DNA of 64,000 bases from Lineolata rhizophorae. Its lineage: Eukaryota; Ascomycota; Dothideomycetes; Lineolatales; Lineolataceae. The stretch spans positions 954,496 to 1,018,495 of the forward strand of contig MU001672.1 of the NCBI GenBank assembly GCA_010093515.1, written 5' to 3'. Numbering within the stretch: position 1 is the stretch's first letter; each line of letters begins with the position of its first letter. Under the pieces are notes generated by a model. The model was not told where the DNA came from, ran no database searches, and was given only the letters and a program-made list of their open reading frames with translations. The translations under genes were made by a program, and so were the position numbers. This document shows, in pieces, positions 10,374 to 21,700 of this stretch.

Positions 10374-12865
10374 TGAGTGGGCTATGGGCATTGGAATCCG
10401 CTGGCGCAGCGGAGGTATTGCCGGCGTCGTTTGGAAGAGCGGAAAGGTCCAGAACGGCCGCGAGAGCGTTGGGGCCGTTGAGTCCGGGGGAACGGGGAAC
10501 GAGTGCAACCCAATTGAGACTGTTGGCTTTTGCTTTTGTGTTTTGCAGTTGATGTCCTACAGGGTTAGCTCCTGATATCCCCCCTTCTTTTCCCGGAATT
10601 TGACTGTTGAAAGTCCATAATTGAGCCTGATATATGAAGTGCCCGGGTTTTTGTTCCTCGAAATAGCTTCACCTAGCTCAACGTTAGCCAGGGGCCCGTC
10701 TACTGTATTCTTAGGCCAGCCCGTTATGACCCACATCTCGACCAGTCTTTCGATAAAATTTCTCGCATCAGCCGCCAGGAACGAGGCGTGCCTGGGATAG
10801 CCTGCTTGTTCCCCGCGATTTGAGGGGCCCCGGAAAGGTCCGGGAAGGCGGGAAGTGCACCGCTAACGTTCTTGGCGGCAGCGATGGTGCCGGGCCGACC
10901 GCCAGAGCGTTCTCGTACTCGGTCGGTGCTTCCCCACCATACAACCACGCGAAGCAAAGCAACCTCCGGCCCCGGGGCGTCATTGAGTCGAGATGAGTGG
11001 CGACGTTAAGCTACTCATCCAAGCGAGCTCGCGCCTTTGCCGCGGATACGGGGGAAGGTGTGAGCAAATGCTCTCTCTAAATGAAGTCGCCCAAATTCAG
11101 CTTCCAGCTCTGCTCTAAGCCGGCGACGCCGCCAGCACATGACCAGGCACTAACCTCATGTTTTACTACTCGATTTGTTCTCCTATTTTTGTTCCCTACT
11201 TCCATAAACACCTACGTACTTCCAAGAGCTGGGGCAAGGTCAAGCAATTTGCAATCTGTGATCTGCGTCTAAGGCTTTCCCAGTTACCGCTCTACCGCTG
11301 CGAGTTAGAGCATTCCGGTCCGTTTTAATCTATTTCCAAGCCAATGAGATCGGCCGCAGCCGCATACCAGCAGAAGAAGCAAATTCACCCTCCCTGCTAG
11401 CATCGTCGCCCAACGACGCTAGAATGCGAATCTGGCTTTCTTTTACATGTTGCTCGTCGACGGGTCTCCTGCCCAATGTCGTAAGGGCCAGACCCTGTTC
11501 TCTAGGCCGTTGTCTAGATCTCTTCCAGCTGCCGCGCTACGCTGCCGCACCTACCCCAGCGGCTCACGTATTTTTCTTTATTTATCTGATATTTTTAATT
11601 GCATTGGCAGCTCTCGAACAGTCGGGGATGCCTTCGGCTCGTCGTTGTCAAATGTTTCTGCGGCATTTTTCTGTCATCTCTCGAGGTCCGACAAATGGTT
11701 TCTTCGAAACACGAGCTCAACCAGCGTTTGTCAACAGAAAGTTTTCTTTTTTAGTCTTCGCGACAAGAGCCGCCAGGCTTCCCCACAGTCTCGCTTGGGT
11801 AACTGCCTATTCAGAAGCGGGGTTCCAGGCCGCATCTCTTTCCAGGATCAAGATATCTCTTGGGGTCCGTTCTTGACTTCTTGTCCGCACCGGCATCATC
11901 CGACGTCCCGGTTTACACGCCGATATTGCTGCAAGTGCGGAATTGCGATGTCATGGTGATCCATTTGAAGGGACCGACCAGGAATATGAGATCGCCCGGG
12001 TCGTCTTGTGGCCCAGGGGTGCAGTGACCGTCACCCCATTGCCTCTCTGCCAAATGCTCTCGCCACTGATCATTTCCTCACTCGGTCGACCACGATCGGC
12101 CGTGGATGTCCGCGACGGCATCCGATCAGTGCCGCTGGCCTTCGGAAGCGAAGACAGCCGTTTCCTGTCACTCTCGTTACTCCAGTGTTCACGACAGCGT
12201 CACTCAGCGCAGTGGATTCGCTCGTCGCACACCTCCACTCGTTCGTGGTGAACGTAACCTTTTCCGACCATATTGAATCTAGATCTCAAGTAACCCTTGA
12301 TTGTGTCAAAAATATCATCGCCAGAGATCGCAGCTCCAAGTCCAGGAGTCCGTGGATGCTATGACAGTACCGCCAAGACTTCACGATAAATTGCATGGTT
12401 GTCCGCTACTAAGTGAAATGGTTGGGTGATTCAACTAGGACCACTCATTCTTTGAGCAGCATCGATGGTATCTAGTGCCGCCTTTTGTTACATTGAGTCG
12501 GAGCTTGTTGATTCGGTCGGGGCGCCCAACGGCTGAATTAAATCGCGTCGCGGCTTCGGTAATGGGACGTTGAGCCAATATATACATATTACAGATACGA
12601 CCCCCCGGCAATCACGTGAAAACGGATGGCAAACAAGGTCTTCGAACCCGCACACCATCGATCCGTATTAATCTAGCAGACGGCAGTTGACTGCCTATAT
12701 GAGGATCCCCAAGCCCCGCCGGTCTTCTGGATTCGATCAGCACAAGAAACAATCAGATCAAAAATTGACTCCCACTCTCAAAAAAGCCAACGCATAACTC
12801 TCGATTTCCTGACTTCATCCTATTCATCCAACGCACCCACAACAACAACAACAGCGAGAAGAATC
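10374..12865. other. Large intergenic region
   Basis: About 2.5 kb with no supportable gene. Open frames at about 11424-11959 and 11943-12364 overlap each other, are Ser/Arg/Leu-rich without motifs and look like chance. The right end forms the promoter of the secreted repeat protein: TATA-like sequences at 12579-12586 and 12696-12700 and a CACGTG E-box at 12613-12618. Confidence 0.5.
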
Positions 12866-13345
12866 ATGCAGATCAAATTTGCTCTGCTCGCGGCTGCCGG
12901 CCTGCTCGTCAGCGTCAACGCCGCGCCGACCCCCAAGAGGCAGGTGTCCACCATCGAGTTCGGCGACGACCCGTCCTCGACCATGACATGGAGCCACGAC
13001 GGCGAGAAGTCATCGGGCACGTCGTCGATATCATGGGGGCCCAAGAAGCGGGCGCCGCAGGGCGAGATCTCGGAGACGCTGCCCAACGGCGGCAAGATCT
13101 CCTTCGGCGACTGGGACTCGACGACGTGGTTCGAGAACGCGCCGAAGCCGCCGCAGCCGGGCTCGGGCTCGTGGATCTCGTGGGACCCGTCGGGGAAGGA
13201 GAAGAAGGCGAGGCGCGGCGACGACGGCGGCATCTCGGATGGCACGGCGACGCTGTCGGGGTTTGAAAGCGAGACGGTGTGGGAGAGCGATGCGGAGGCT
13301 AAGCCGGGTAGCTCGTTCACGTTTGATCCGTCGGAGAAGGAGTAA
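12866..13345 (+). CDS. Small secreted Kex2-processed repeat protein candidate
   Basis: Intronless gene for a 159-aa secreted protein that I do not recognise. Residues 1-19/20 form a signal peptide (MQIKFALLAAAGLLVSVNA). A short pro-segment ends in KR at 24-25. The rest splits into three imperfect repeats (26-62, 63-117, 118-159). Repeats 1 and 2 end in basic sites, KKR (60-62) and KKARR (113-117); repeat 3 runs to the C-terminus. Each unit has the same order: an I/L-x-F-G or L-S-G-F strand, an acidic/Ser stretch with S-x-T-x-W, then a Ser/Gly turn and an aromatic-D/G-P-x-K end (ISWGP, ISWDP, FTFDP). There are no cysteines. This layout matches fungal Kex2-processed repeat proteins, whose peptides may be surface-active, pheromone-like or RiPP precursors. 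No maturation genes lie nearby. It could instead be an ordinary secreted effector-like protein with three beta repeats. Secretion is well supported; processing is inference. Confidence 0.8.
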   Translation: MQIKFALLAAAGLLVSVNAAPTPKRQVSTIEFGDDPSSTMTWSHDGEKSSGTSSISWGPKKRAPQGEISETLPNGGKISFGDWDSTTWFENAPKPPQPGSGSWISWDPSGKEKKARRGDDGGISDGTATLSGFESETVWESDAEAKPGSSFTFDPSEKE

Positions 13346-15250
13346 ATGGACGGCAAAGGGCTGAGTGGAAAGGAGGACGAAGGTTGTCTTTCTTGTACGT
13401 TTCCTTTCTCGCCGTCTTCTCCATGCTTTCCGGCGGGTTAACTTCTTTATGCGGTGCTGAGTCTAACTTGTGCTCTTCGCAGTCTTTTCTTTCTTTTTTT
13501 CTTTTTCTTAAAAACTTCCACTGGGTTGGCCTTTGCATTTCATCATGGAAGCCGTGGGTGTGTTTGAAGGGGACGGATGCAAGGCGGCAATAAGGCTGTG
13601 CGCACCTTGATGTCGAGGCCTATGAAGTGTGGAGAAAGCTTCCGACGGTCTAGTACTCACACTAGACCAGTCTCTGTGGCGAGTGTCCCATTGTCTCTCG
13701 TTTCAGCGGACAGAACAACCGATCGGAGCACATCTGCCTTGCAGGCGCTTGCTCCCTGGGTTATTAAGGACGGAGAAGGCCGTGAGGTTTTGAAAGTGAC
13801 CGAAGGTCCTAGCGGTAGTAAATAGTTAGAGGCAAGGGGCGGTCTGATACCCTTATCAGAGAACGAATGACTCTTTGGTTAAATGGAAGGAATGCTACTG
13901 TTCGAGCGTGCTGGCAATGTCTCTCTAATGGATGGACACACATATAAACACCCGAGGGATGGAGGCAACAGTTTCTTTGTCTCTTTTTTTTTTTCTCTGT
14001 TGTTGCCACGGTGATAGACCACGATTCTCCTTTATGGAAACCAGAGAAACAGAAAGTTACCTTCACCCGCATTGCTGCAATATGTGTTCCAACCTGGCCA
14101 ACAAACCCCAGTCCATCAACTCGAACGCTTTAAGTCCACTTCGTCATCTCATCCACAGCACATTTAGAAAGTTTCCCCTTCACCAGCACACCGCCCAATA
14201 AACCTCTCCAGCGTAAACCGAGACTTCAAACCCCAAGGCAGCCATGATAGAGCGACCGCACCACCCAGTCTCTCTCCCAGACCTCCCAGACACCTCACGC
14301 CACTGACGTACGCCCAACCCCCACCGCACCCGTCCCAAACACCCCAAAACATCCCCCCCCCTTCGGGTCCTCCTCCCCGCCCGCCGGTCCGCAGCAACCT
14401 CCCCCGATGGCGTCATCGCGCCTCGCCCGCCGGCAGACAGCGCGCCGGCCACGCCGGGCATGGCTGCTGCCGGGCTTAGCTACGTGCGAAGGGGCCCGTC
14501 GGGTCCGAGCGCTGGGGAGGAGAGGCGAGGGGCCCGGCGACGTAGGACGTGGCGGCCAGGGGGGGGCGGGAACGGAGGGGTGCTGGGTGGGATGATGGGG
14601 AAGGGGGGGGGGAGGCGTGGGTGGATCTGCGTGCTTGGGGGTAGGGATGCGGTCGTTATTACTGAGTAGAGCTTTGGGCTGGGAAGGTGGTGGCTTATCG
14701 GGCTTTTGAGGTGGGACGTGTATGCCGTCATTTGACGACGGGACGTCCGTTGGCGATTTGGTCTTCTGTTCATGTGCTATCGTGACCAATGCTAGCATGG
14801 ACAACGACGGGGGGAGCGGCTAGCTTCTGAAGGCGTGCTTTGGTCTCCGAGGAGTTTTTGAGTTGCCGAAAGCTCTCAGCAGCCATAACTATAGGATATG
14901 ATGTGACATGTCGCTGGCCCTAGCAAGATAGATAAGACAAAGAGAATGATTTTCTATAGAAGTAACACAGTTCTTCCCTATACTCTTATACTCCGTAGAC
15001 GATAGACCTGATAAACCCCTTCCCAGGACTCTTGTGGTCCGCGAGCGATATACCACATTCTAGCAAAACCATGCAAACGACGTGCAATGTGAAACCCGAT
15101 CCACACTAGCAATGAACAACCGGTCCAACCCGGAACGCAATGCACAATCAACCCTCTGCCAAGTTAACCCTTAAAACCCCCTCCAAGACCCATAACAAGC
15201 ACACTTTCTCAAGCCCCGTGTCTTTACAGACCGTAGCAGCAGCACCAACC
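13346..15250. other. Intergenic between secreted protein and UCS gene
   Basis: About 1.9 kb between 3' ends of convergent genes. A perfect hairpin lies at 13647-13668. The Pro-rich frame on the minus strand at about 14295-14804 arises from low-complexity DNA and is not supported. Nothing else recognised. Confidence 0.55.
13647..13668. repeat. Perfect 8-bp inverted repeat (hairpin)
   Basis: GGTCTAGT and ACTAGACC flank a 6-nt loop (ACTCAC). It lies about 300 nt after the stop codon of the secreted repeat protein, so it could be a 3' UTR stem-loop or a dyad DNA site. No T-run follows. Confidence 0.7.
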
Positions 15251-18031
15251 CTACCCCCTCTCCAACGCCCCGACCACCTCTCTCGCAACCCTCCCAACAA
15301 CCCCCCCACTCCCCACCAACTTCCCCAGCACCTCCTTCCCCCCATCCGCCCTAACCTTCTCCCTCGCCGCCCTCCCAATCTCCCCCGGCGCCCCAACAAC
15401 GTTTTTCACCGCCACCACGCCGCGATGCCTCAGCTCGCCCGCCGTAGCGGCCCCTCCCCCGCTGCGCTCGCCCTGGCCCTCCTCGCCGCCGCTGCCCGCC
15501 GCGCACAGTCCCAGCAGCAGCGCGATCCCGCGCTCGCGCGCCAGCACCGCCGCCACGACGGCCGGGTACGCGCTTAGCATCGCGAGCGCGCCGCCCGCGG
15601 CCTTGCGCGTCGGCGCGTCCTCCGCGTCCGTCAGGGCGAGCAGGACGTGGGTGCGGGTGGCCAGCAGCTGGGGGGTCGGCGGCGGCGGGGCGCCGTCCTC
15701 GGCGGACGTGATCTTGGGCTCGTTGGGCAGCAGGGCGCCGAAGGCGCGGGCGCCGGCGTGGGAGCCCGCGAGGTTGCAGGCGAGCTCGGCGGCGGCGCGC
15801 TGGACGAGCGTGTTGGAGGAGAGGAGGAGCGAGTCGAGGAGGGGCCAGGCGCGGGAGGCGAGGAGGTCGTGCGCGTGGGGATCGGGTAGTGAGGCGAGGT
15901 TGGTTAGGGCGAGGAGGGCCTCGAAGGTTGGGAGGAGAGTGCGGGACCCCGTCGAGTCCGAGGCGGGGGCGAGGATAGGGTTGTCGTGCGAGGTGTCGAG
16001 GAGGGGGAGCAGGGCGCGGATGGCGGAGGTGATGGGGAGGGCGGCGGCGCTCGATGAGAAGACGTGCGAGGGGTTGACCGAGATGAGGATGCGGGCGAGG
16101 GCGTGGGCGGCGGTGAAGGAGGCGGCTGCGGGAAAGACGGTGGATGACGAAGCGGGAGAGGAGGTGGAAGAGGCTTGGTCCTTGGCCGTTTTTGAAATGG
16201 CGTCCTGAATCTGGAGCAGCATCTTGACGGCGCCTTGCTGCGCGAGCAGACCACGGTGCTTCTGCTCCTTAGATAGAGACAACAGGATGTCCAGCATGAG
16301 GGCCTGCGTAGACGGCGACGGCCCCCTCTTGTGGTACGCCGCCATGACCGGCACGACGCCCGCGTCTAGCACCTTCCGGCAGCGCGCTGTGACGCGGTCG
16401 TCGGCGTCAAGGGGGTCGGGCTCTGCCGCTGCCGACTTGCCCCCGGCGTTCGCGTTCGCGTACGCTTTTAGCTGTGCCATCTTCTTTTGCTCCTCCGCCA
16501 GGGGCGGTCGGTACGCCGTCAAGTTAGAGAGGATGTTGAGCCCGCCGTACATGACCTGGGGGTCCACCGAGGGCTGGCCCATGATCTGCATCAGCGACTT
16601 CAGGAAGCTCGAGTCCGAAGCCAAGCTCTCCTTGACCCTGGGTTTTAAGGAAGCGTACGCTAAACCTTCGATGGAGTCCTGTCTGCCGTTCGCACCGCTC
16701 TTGTCCGGCGGCCCAATCACCATCTTCTTGAACAATGCCACCAGCTCATCCTGACCTCCGTCATGTGGCTGCTGCTGCTGCTGCTGTTTCGGAGACGTTC
16801 CTCCTCCTCCTCCTCCTCCACTCTCGCCGCCGCTTTCCGCCTTGATAAGGATCAGTGCGGCCGAGCTGGCCGTCCTGCCGTCCTCCTTCTCCACCATCTC
16901 GCGCAGCCACGGCCGGCAGTGCTTCCTGATGGCCTCCCGGCACGGTTTGTCGATGCACGCCGCGCTCAGCAGGTTCAGCGACGCCTGCTCCAGCCTGTGA
17001 CTCTTGCGGTCCTTGATCATGTCGCCGAGGCCTTCGATGAAGCCTTCGTAGAGGAACAGGTTGGCCGCGACGGCGGGCACGAGCGGGAAGACGGCAGCGG
17101 CGGCCGAGAAGGCGGCGACGAGGCTCTGCGTCGTCGGGCGCACGACGCGCGACGTGACGAACTGGGCGATGAGCGCCTGGGCCGTCTCGGGCGAGAGCTC
17201 GAGCAGCTTGGCCGTGGCGAGCGTCGCCTGCGAGCGCAGGCTGCGCGGCAGCTGCAGGTCGAGACTCTCGAGGATGGCGTCGAAGCCGTCGGCGTCGATG
17301 AGGCCGTGCAGGTGGGCCGCCTCGACCGCCAGCAGCCGCGCCACCGCCCGCATCGCCCGCTCCGGGTGGTCCTGGCCGGCCTCCATCATCTTGGCGAGCG
17401 CCAGCTGGAAGGCGTCGCGCTGGGCGGCCGTGCGCGCGTCCTCGGACGCCCACACCGCCGTCGCCCCGGCCCCGGCCGGCTCCAGCAGGGCCCCGATCAG
17501 GCCCGCGCAGCTGTCGTCGCCGCGCACGAACAGCTTGTTGAACGTGGTGGTGGGCTCGGCGCCCACGGCCTCGGCGACGCGCCGCCGCGCGCCGCGGTGC
17601 CGGCTCAGCAGCGCGCCCGTCAGCTCGTCCGCCTCGTCCGCCTCCTCGTCGTACTCGAGCAGCAGCTCCATCGCGTCCGCCGCCGCCTCGTCCGTTATCC
17701 CGCCCGCTCCGCCGCCGGCAGCCGCCACCCGTGCCGCCGCCTTCGCGTCCGCTTCGTCCCGCGACGCCAGCCACCGCTTCACGAGCGGCACCAGCGGTGG
17801 CGGGCGGTGCTCGGCCTCGCGCAGGGCCTCGAGCGCCCGCCGCACGGCCGCGTCGTCCGGGGCCAGGGCGCTCGCCTCGCGCAGGGCCCGCGCCGCGCCG
17901 GCATGGTCGCCGCGCGCCGTCAGGGACTCGGCCGAGGCGGCGAGGCGGGCGGCGCGGGCGGTGGAGGCGGAGGCGTCGGGTTGCGGTAGTGAGGGCGAGG
18001 GCGAGGGCGAGGGCGACGATACGGCGGACAT
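15251..18031 (-). CDS. UNC-45/Cro1/She4 (UCS-domain) myosin chaperone
   Basis: Predicted 926-aa cytosolic UCS-family protein. In other fungi (She4, Rng3, Cro1) it folds and stabilises myosin heads for endocytosis, polar growth and cytokinesis. No intron is needed. I chose the Met at 18031 because the upstream frame is compositionally unlike protein and MSAVSS precedes a Ser/Pro lead and a TPR-like helix pair (about residues 20-80). The central and UCS armadillo region contains VTSRVVRPTTQSL, ACIDKPCREAIRKHCRPWL, DSIEGLAYASLKPRVKE, GGLNILSNLTAYRPPL-EEQKKMAQLKAYANA and IQDAISKT, which are family hallmarks. A Gly/Gln insert (coded by a CTG run at 16769-16786) interrupts the middle. It is longer than yeast She4 because of such inserts. 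The 3' end is Gly/Glu-rich but retains armadillo-like helices. Confidence 0.88.
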   Translation of the reverse strand: MSAVSSPSPSPSPSLPQPDASASTARAARLAASAESLTARGDHAGAARALREASALAPDDAAVRRALEALREAEHRPPPLVPLVKRWLASRDEADAKAAARVAAAGGGAGGITDEAAADAMELLLEYDEEADEADELTGALLSRHRGARRRVAEAVGAEPTTTFNKLFVRGDDSCAGLIGALLEPAGAGATAVWASEDARTAAQRDAFQLALAKMMEAGQDHPERAMRAVARLLAVEAAHLHGLIDADGFDAILESLDLQLPRSLRSQATLATAKLLELSPETAQALIAQFVTSRVVRPTTQSLVAAFSAAAAVFPLVPAVAANLFLYEGFIEGLGDMIKDRKSHRLEQASLNLLSAACIDKPCREAIRKHCRPWLREMVEKEDGRTASSAALILIKAESGGESGGGGGGGTSPKQQQQQQPHDGGQDELVALFKKMVIGPPDKSGANGRQDSIEGLAYASLKPRVKESLASDSSFLKSLMQIMGQPSVDPQVMYGGLNILSNLTAYRPPLAEEQKKMAQLKAYANANAGGKSAAAEPDPLDADDRVTARCRKVLDAGVVPVMAAYHKRGPSPSTQALMLDILLSLSKEQKHRGLLAQQGAVKMLLQIQDAISKTAKDQASSTSSPASSSTVFPAAASFTAAHALARILISVNPSHVFSSSAAALPITSAIRALLPLLDTSHDNPILAPASDSTGSRTLLPTFEALLALTNLASLPDPHAHDLLASRAWPLLDSLLLSSNTLVQRAAAELACNLAGSHAGARAFGALLPNEPKITSAEDGAPPPPTPQLLATRTHVLLALTDAEDAPTRKAAGGALAMLSAYPAVVAAVLARERGIALLLGLCAAGSGGEEGQGERSGGGAATAGELRHRGVVAVKNVVGAPGEIGRAAREKVRADGGKEVLGKLVGSGGVVGRVAREVVGALERG

Positions 18032-18795
18032 GGCGTGTGCGTGCGTGCGTGCTGTGATGCACGTATCTGGATGCGTGGTTGGGGTCCGGCGGCCGGGAGG
18101 CGGGTGGGAAGGGGCGGTTGGTTGAGCTTGCGTGTTCACGCTGGGGCGGGGCAGGGGCGGAACGGATGCGTGTGACTGTTCACGGCGCGGAGCGGGGCAT
18201 GCTTGATGGCTGTGACGGGTCAATTGCGTCGGTCGAGGCAGGCGGCTGTCGAGGAGGGCAGTTGCGAGGTGCGATTGCGTCGGCTGGGAAGCCGCGGGCG
18301 CCGTGGTGACGATGGATGAATGATGGTGCAGGAAGGGGCCTTGTCCAGCCCACCTGCCTGGCTGGGTGGGGGAAGCTTCCCGGCGGGGGAGCTACCATAT
18401 GTAGTAGGGACGTCCCGCAGCCGGCGGGGCCCGATGCCAAAAAGTAACCATCGGCCCGACCATTTTTGCCCTTGCACGTGCCAACTCAACCCCTGCCGGT
18501 CGGTCGAACTGCCCCACGGCCCTTTTCTCAAAAGCATCATCCTCCAGGACGATGGCCTTGGCAATCGCGTACATACACAAGTATACACATTAGCAAGAAA
18601 CAAAAGTAGATACCCAAAAAGCCCGCTCGATAATGTCCCCTCCGAGGCCCCCACTCACTCCTTTCAATAACTCAGGCAAACCCGGTCAGAAAAGCAACGC
18701 CCAGGCCCAAACCTTCCACCGAAAACCATCGTAAAGCAAAAACAAAAACATAAATAAACCAAAAAACCACTCAATCCAACTCCCTCCCCCTTCCC
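18032..18795. promoter_or_regulatory. Upstream region of the UCS chaperone gene and 3' flank of SCAP
   Basis: About 0.76 kb. The left part is the promoter of the minus-strand UCS gene; the right part (about 18660-18795) is A-rich and C-rich 3' flank of SCAP. A CACGTG E-box lies near 18475. No gene or RNA seen. Confidence 0.5.
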
Positions 18796-21700
18796 TCACC
18801 CCCCGCCCAACCCTCTCTCCCCCAGCCCCGCCTTCTCCCCCACCAACCCCCCTCCCTGCACCGCCTGCACCGCCTGCGCCGGCTGCCCCCTCCCCTTCCT
18901 CCTCCCCCTCGTCGTCCCCAACCCCAACCCCACCCCCAACGCCGCCTCGCCTCCCACGCCCCCCGCGGTCCCGGCCGCGCCTGCTCCGGCTCCGGCTCCG
19001 GCTCCCGCGCCCGCGCCCGCCGCGCCTCTCCTTACTCCTCCCCCCCCGCCCTCCTCGAACCGCTCCTGCCCCACCATGACCACCTTGACCGCGTTGCCCA
19101 GGCCGACCACGACGCTGCGCCGGCCGTAGCGCGCGACGGGCCCCGCGCGCGCCACGAACAGCGCCGACGCCTCGGCCGCCGGGCCGCCCAGCGCGCCGCC
19201 TCCCGCGGCTCCCGGCGGCGGCGGCGGCGGCAGCGGCAGCGGCAGCGGCAGCGGCGGGGCCGGGGCCGGGGCCACCGCTCCCCCTGGGCCCAGCCCCATG
19301 GCCCCGCCGAAGGTGGCGAACGGGGGCGTGCTGGGCTGCGAGTACGCCGACGCGTCGGCGCCGTGGTGCGCGTGGAGATGGAGGCGGGGATGCGGCCGCA
19401 GCTGCAGCGGCGCCGTGTGGAAGTCGCCGGCCGCCGACAGCGTCCACGCCTCCCAGTCGTCGTCGCCGTCGTTGTACTCGCTCGCGCTGCGCCCGCCGCT
19501 CCCGCTCCCGCCCACACCGATGCCGCCGCCGCCGCCGCCGTCCCGGCCGCGGTGCCGTAGGTGCCGGCCCGAGGTGCCGCTCCCTCCTCCTGCGCCGCTG
19601 CCTGCGCCGCCACCGCCCGGCGAGAGATCGAGCCCTGACGCCGCGGCGGAAAAGGACGTCGTCGTCGACGGCTGGCGCGACGGATTCTGCCGGACGCCAA
19701 TAACGTACTGTCCGCCCGTGGTCTCCCAGACACCCGGCCTGTCCACGCAGAAGGCGCTCTCGACGGCGTCGACCAAGAACGTGCAGCCGACGCGCTTCTG
19801 CTGCTGCTGGTTGTCATTGCTGCTGTTGTTGTTATGGTGGTGATGGTGGTAGTGGTGCTGGCGGTGTTGGTCGGCGGCGTCGCCACCATCGCCGTCCGGC
19901 ACCCGCAGGCAGATGAGCCCCGTGTCCCACTCCTCGGCCGCGCTGTACGTCCGCAGCACGCACTGCAGCGTGCGGCTCTCGGTGAAGACGACCGAGAGCG
20001 AGCGCACCGCGAGGCCCCCGCACGCCGGGCACGCGCGCCGCGCCGAGTGTAGTAGGCGTAGCGAGCCGGGCCGGATGGGCGGGATCTCGAGCGAGTGGAC
20101 GAGCCCGTCCGACGCCGCCTCGAAGAGGTCGATCTCGCCGGCCCGGACCGCCGCGAACATTGCGATCCCTGGTGCGCTCACCACCGCCTTGGCCTTGTGC
20201 GGCCTCTTGCCGTTGAGAGGAGAGGCCGGCAAATCGCCCCCTGCGCCGCCGCTGCCGCCGCCGCCGCCGCGCGGCCCGTCCGTCGTCGACCAGCCGTTCA
20301 GGCCGCGTGACGTCACCCGGATCCCAGCGCCCTTGACGACGGAAACGATCTTGGGCCCCGCGATAGCGTGGGAAGTGAGGTCGGCGCCGAGGAGAGGCGC
20401 AGCGGCGATGGTGTGTTCCTGCACGGCGTGGCCCGGGACGAAATCTATCTCGAGTAGCAGGCCGGAAGGCAGGACTATAATAATGCTGGGAGGTAAATCG
20501 GATTCATCGTCCGCCGGGCGGGAGAAAGCGAAAATGCACGGGGTGAGGCCCTTCAACTCAACCTGGGCGGCGTATCTGAAGGACCGCATCGGGAAGCTCC
20601 AAACCACGATTCTCCCCGTGTCCGTGCAAATGGCCAACCAAGAGCCCGAGCCATCAATCGCGAGAGACTCAATGGGCCATATCGGCGGCTGCATCGCATC
20701 GGTCCTGAGGACCGTGTGCGCGTACGCCTGTGTCCGGGTGTCCAAATAGTAAATGGCAGTTGTCCGGTCCAGGCCAACTGAAACCACGTGCCCTCTGGCG
20801 CAAGCGACCAGCTTGCGAACGTCTAGAGCGTGGGATCGCGGCAGATCGACAGCCGAAACCAAGGGTTCGTCCAACTCTTCGGCCTCGGTCCCATTGTCCG
20901 GTAGCTCGTTCCAGAGTAAATAGTTCATCAACAGGGTGATGAACGCGATGGAGAAGACCACGGCGAGCGCGAATGGGAAGAAGTGCTCGTCGACGACTCC
21001 GCGAAGGCCCGAGAACGACGCCGCGAGTTGAGACTGGTTCCTGGCTAGACTCCGGTCCGCGTCCTTGAGCACGACCATCAGGGGGTCATACACTCTGGCA
21101 ATGAGGCTGTGCCCACGCGGGCTGACGAAGCCGATTACTTCTTTTGCCGTGTCGTGATCCTGAATTCGCAACCACGCGCTCGGTGTGCGCGCTTGGTTGA
21201 TGGGAGGTGGGGGTGGTGCCGCCTGGACCTGCTGCTGCCGGGTACCCCATAGCAACCCCAAAAGCTTTCCAAAGGTGAAGGTTTTCGTCTGGCTGTCGAA
21301 GAAGTGGTAGTTCAAGGCCAGGATAAAACAAATCGTGGCGGCTGAGCCCGCTATCCTGGAGCTGAACGGGACGTTGCCAGCCACGAAAGCTTCCATCCAG
21401 CTCTTTCGGTCCAGCCTGGTGACGTTGGTCGTGGCCAAATTCACACGGTCAAGCGAGTCCTGCAACTCCATTCTTCGAACTTCGACGCTCAGGACGGCGA
21501 CGAAGAATGTCAGGTGGAAAACAAAATCGAAAACAATGGCAACAGCAGCAAACGTGCAGAACGCAGCAACGCCAGGAGAAACCATTTTTGACAGCAGCCA
21601 AAGAAGAAACAAGTTTTGTCCAGCCGCAGCAAGTGATAAATGACCCACGTCGCCGAGCGCGTTGGCTATACGAGTGATGGTGGGCGACTCGAGCGGTTGC

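Noticed and set aside
11424-12364. Overlapping plus-strand frames of 102-170 codons
   Set aside because: No coherent protein-like composition, no splice-linked continuation and no recognisable motif.
12635-12652. Minus-strand GGGTTCGAAG resembling a tRNA B box
   Set aside because: The last two consensus C positions fail and flanking bases do not pair.
14295-14804. Pro-rich minus-strand frame of 169 codons
   Set aside because: Derived from G-rich low-complexity DNA; no conserved pattern, signal peptide or splice support.
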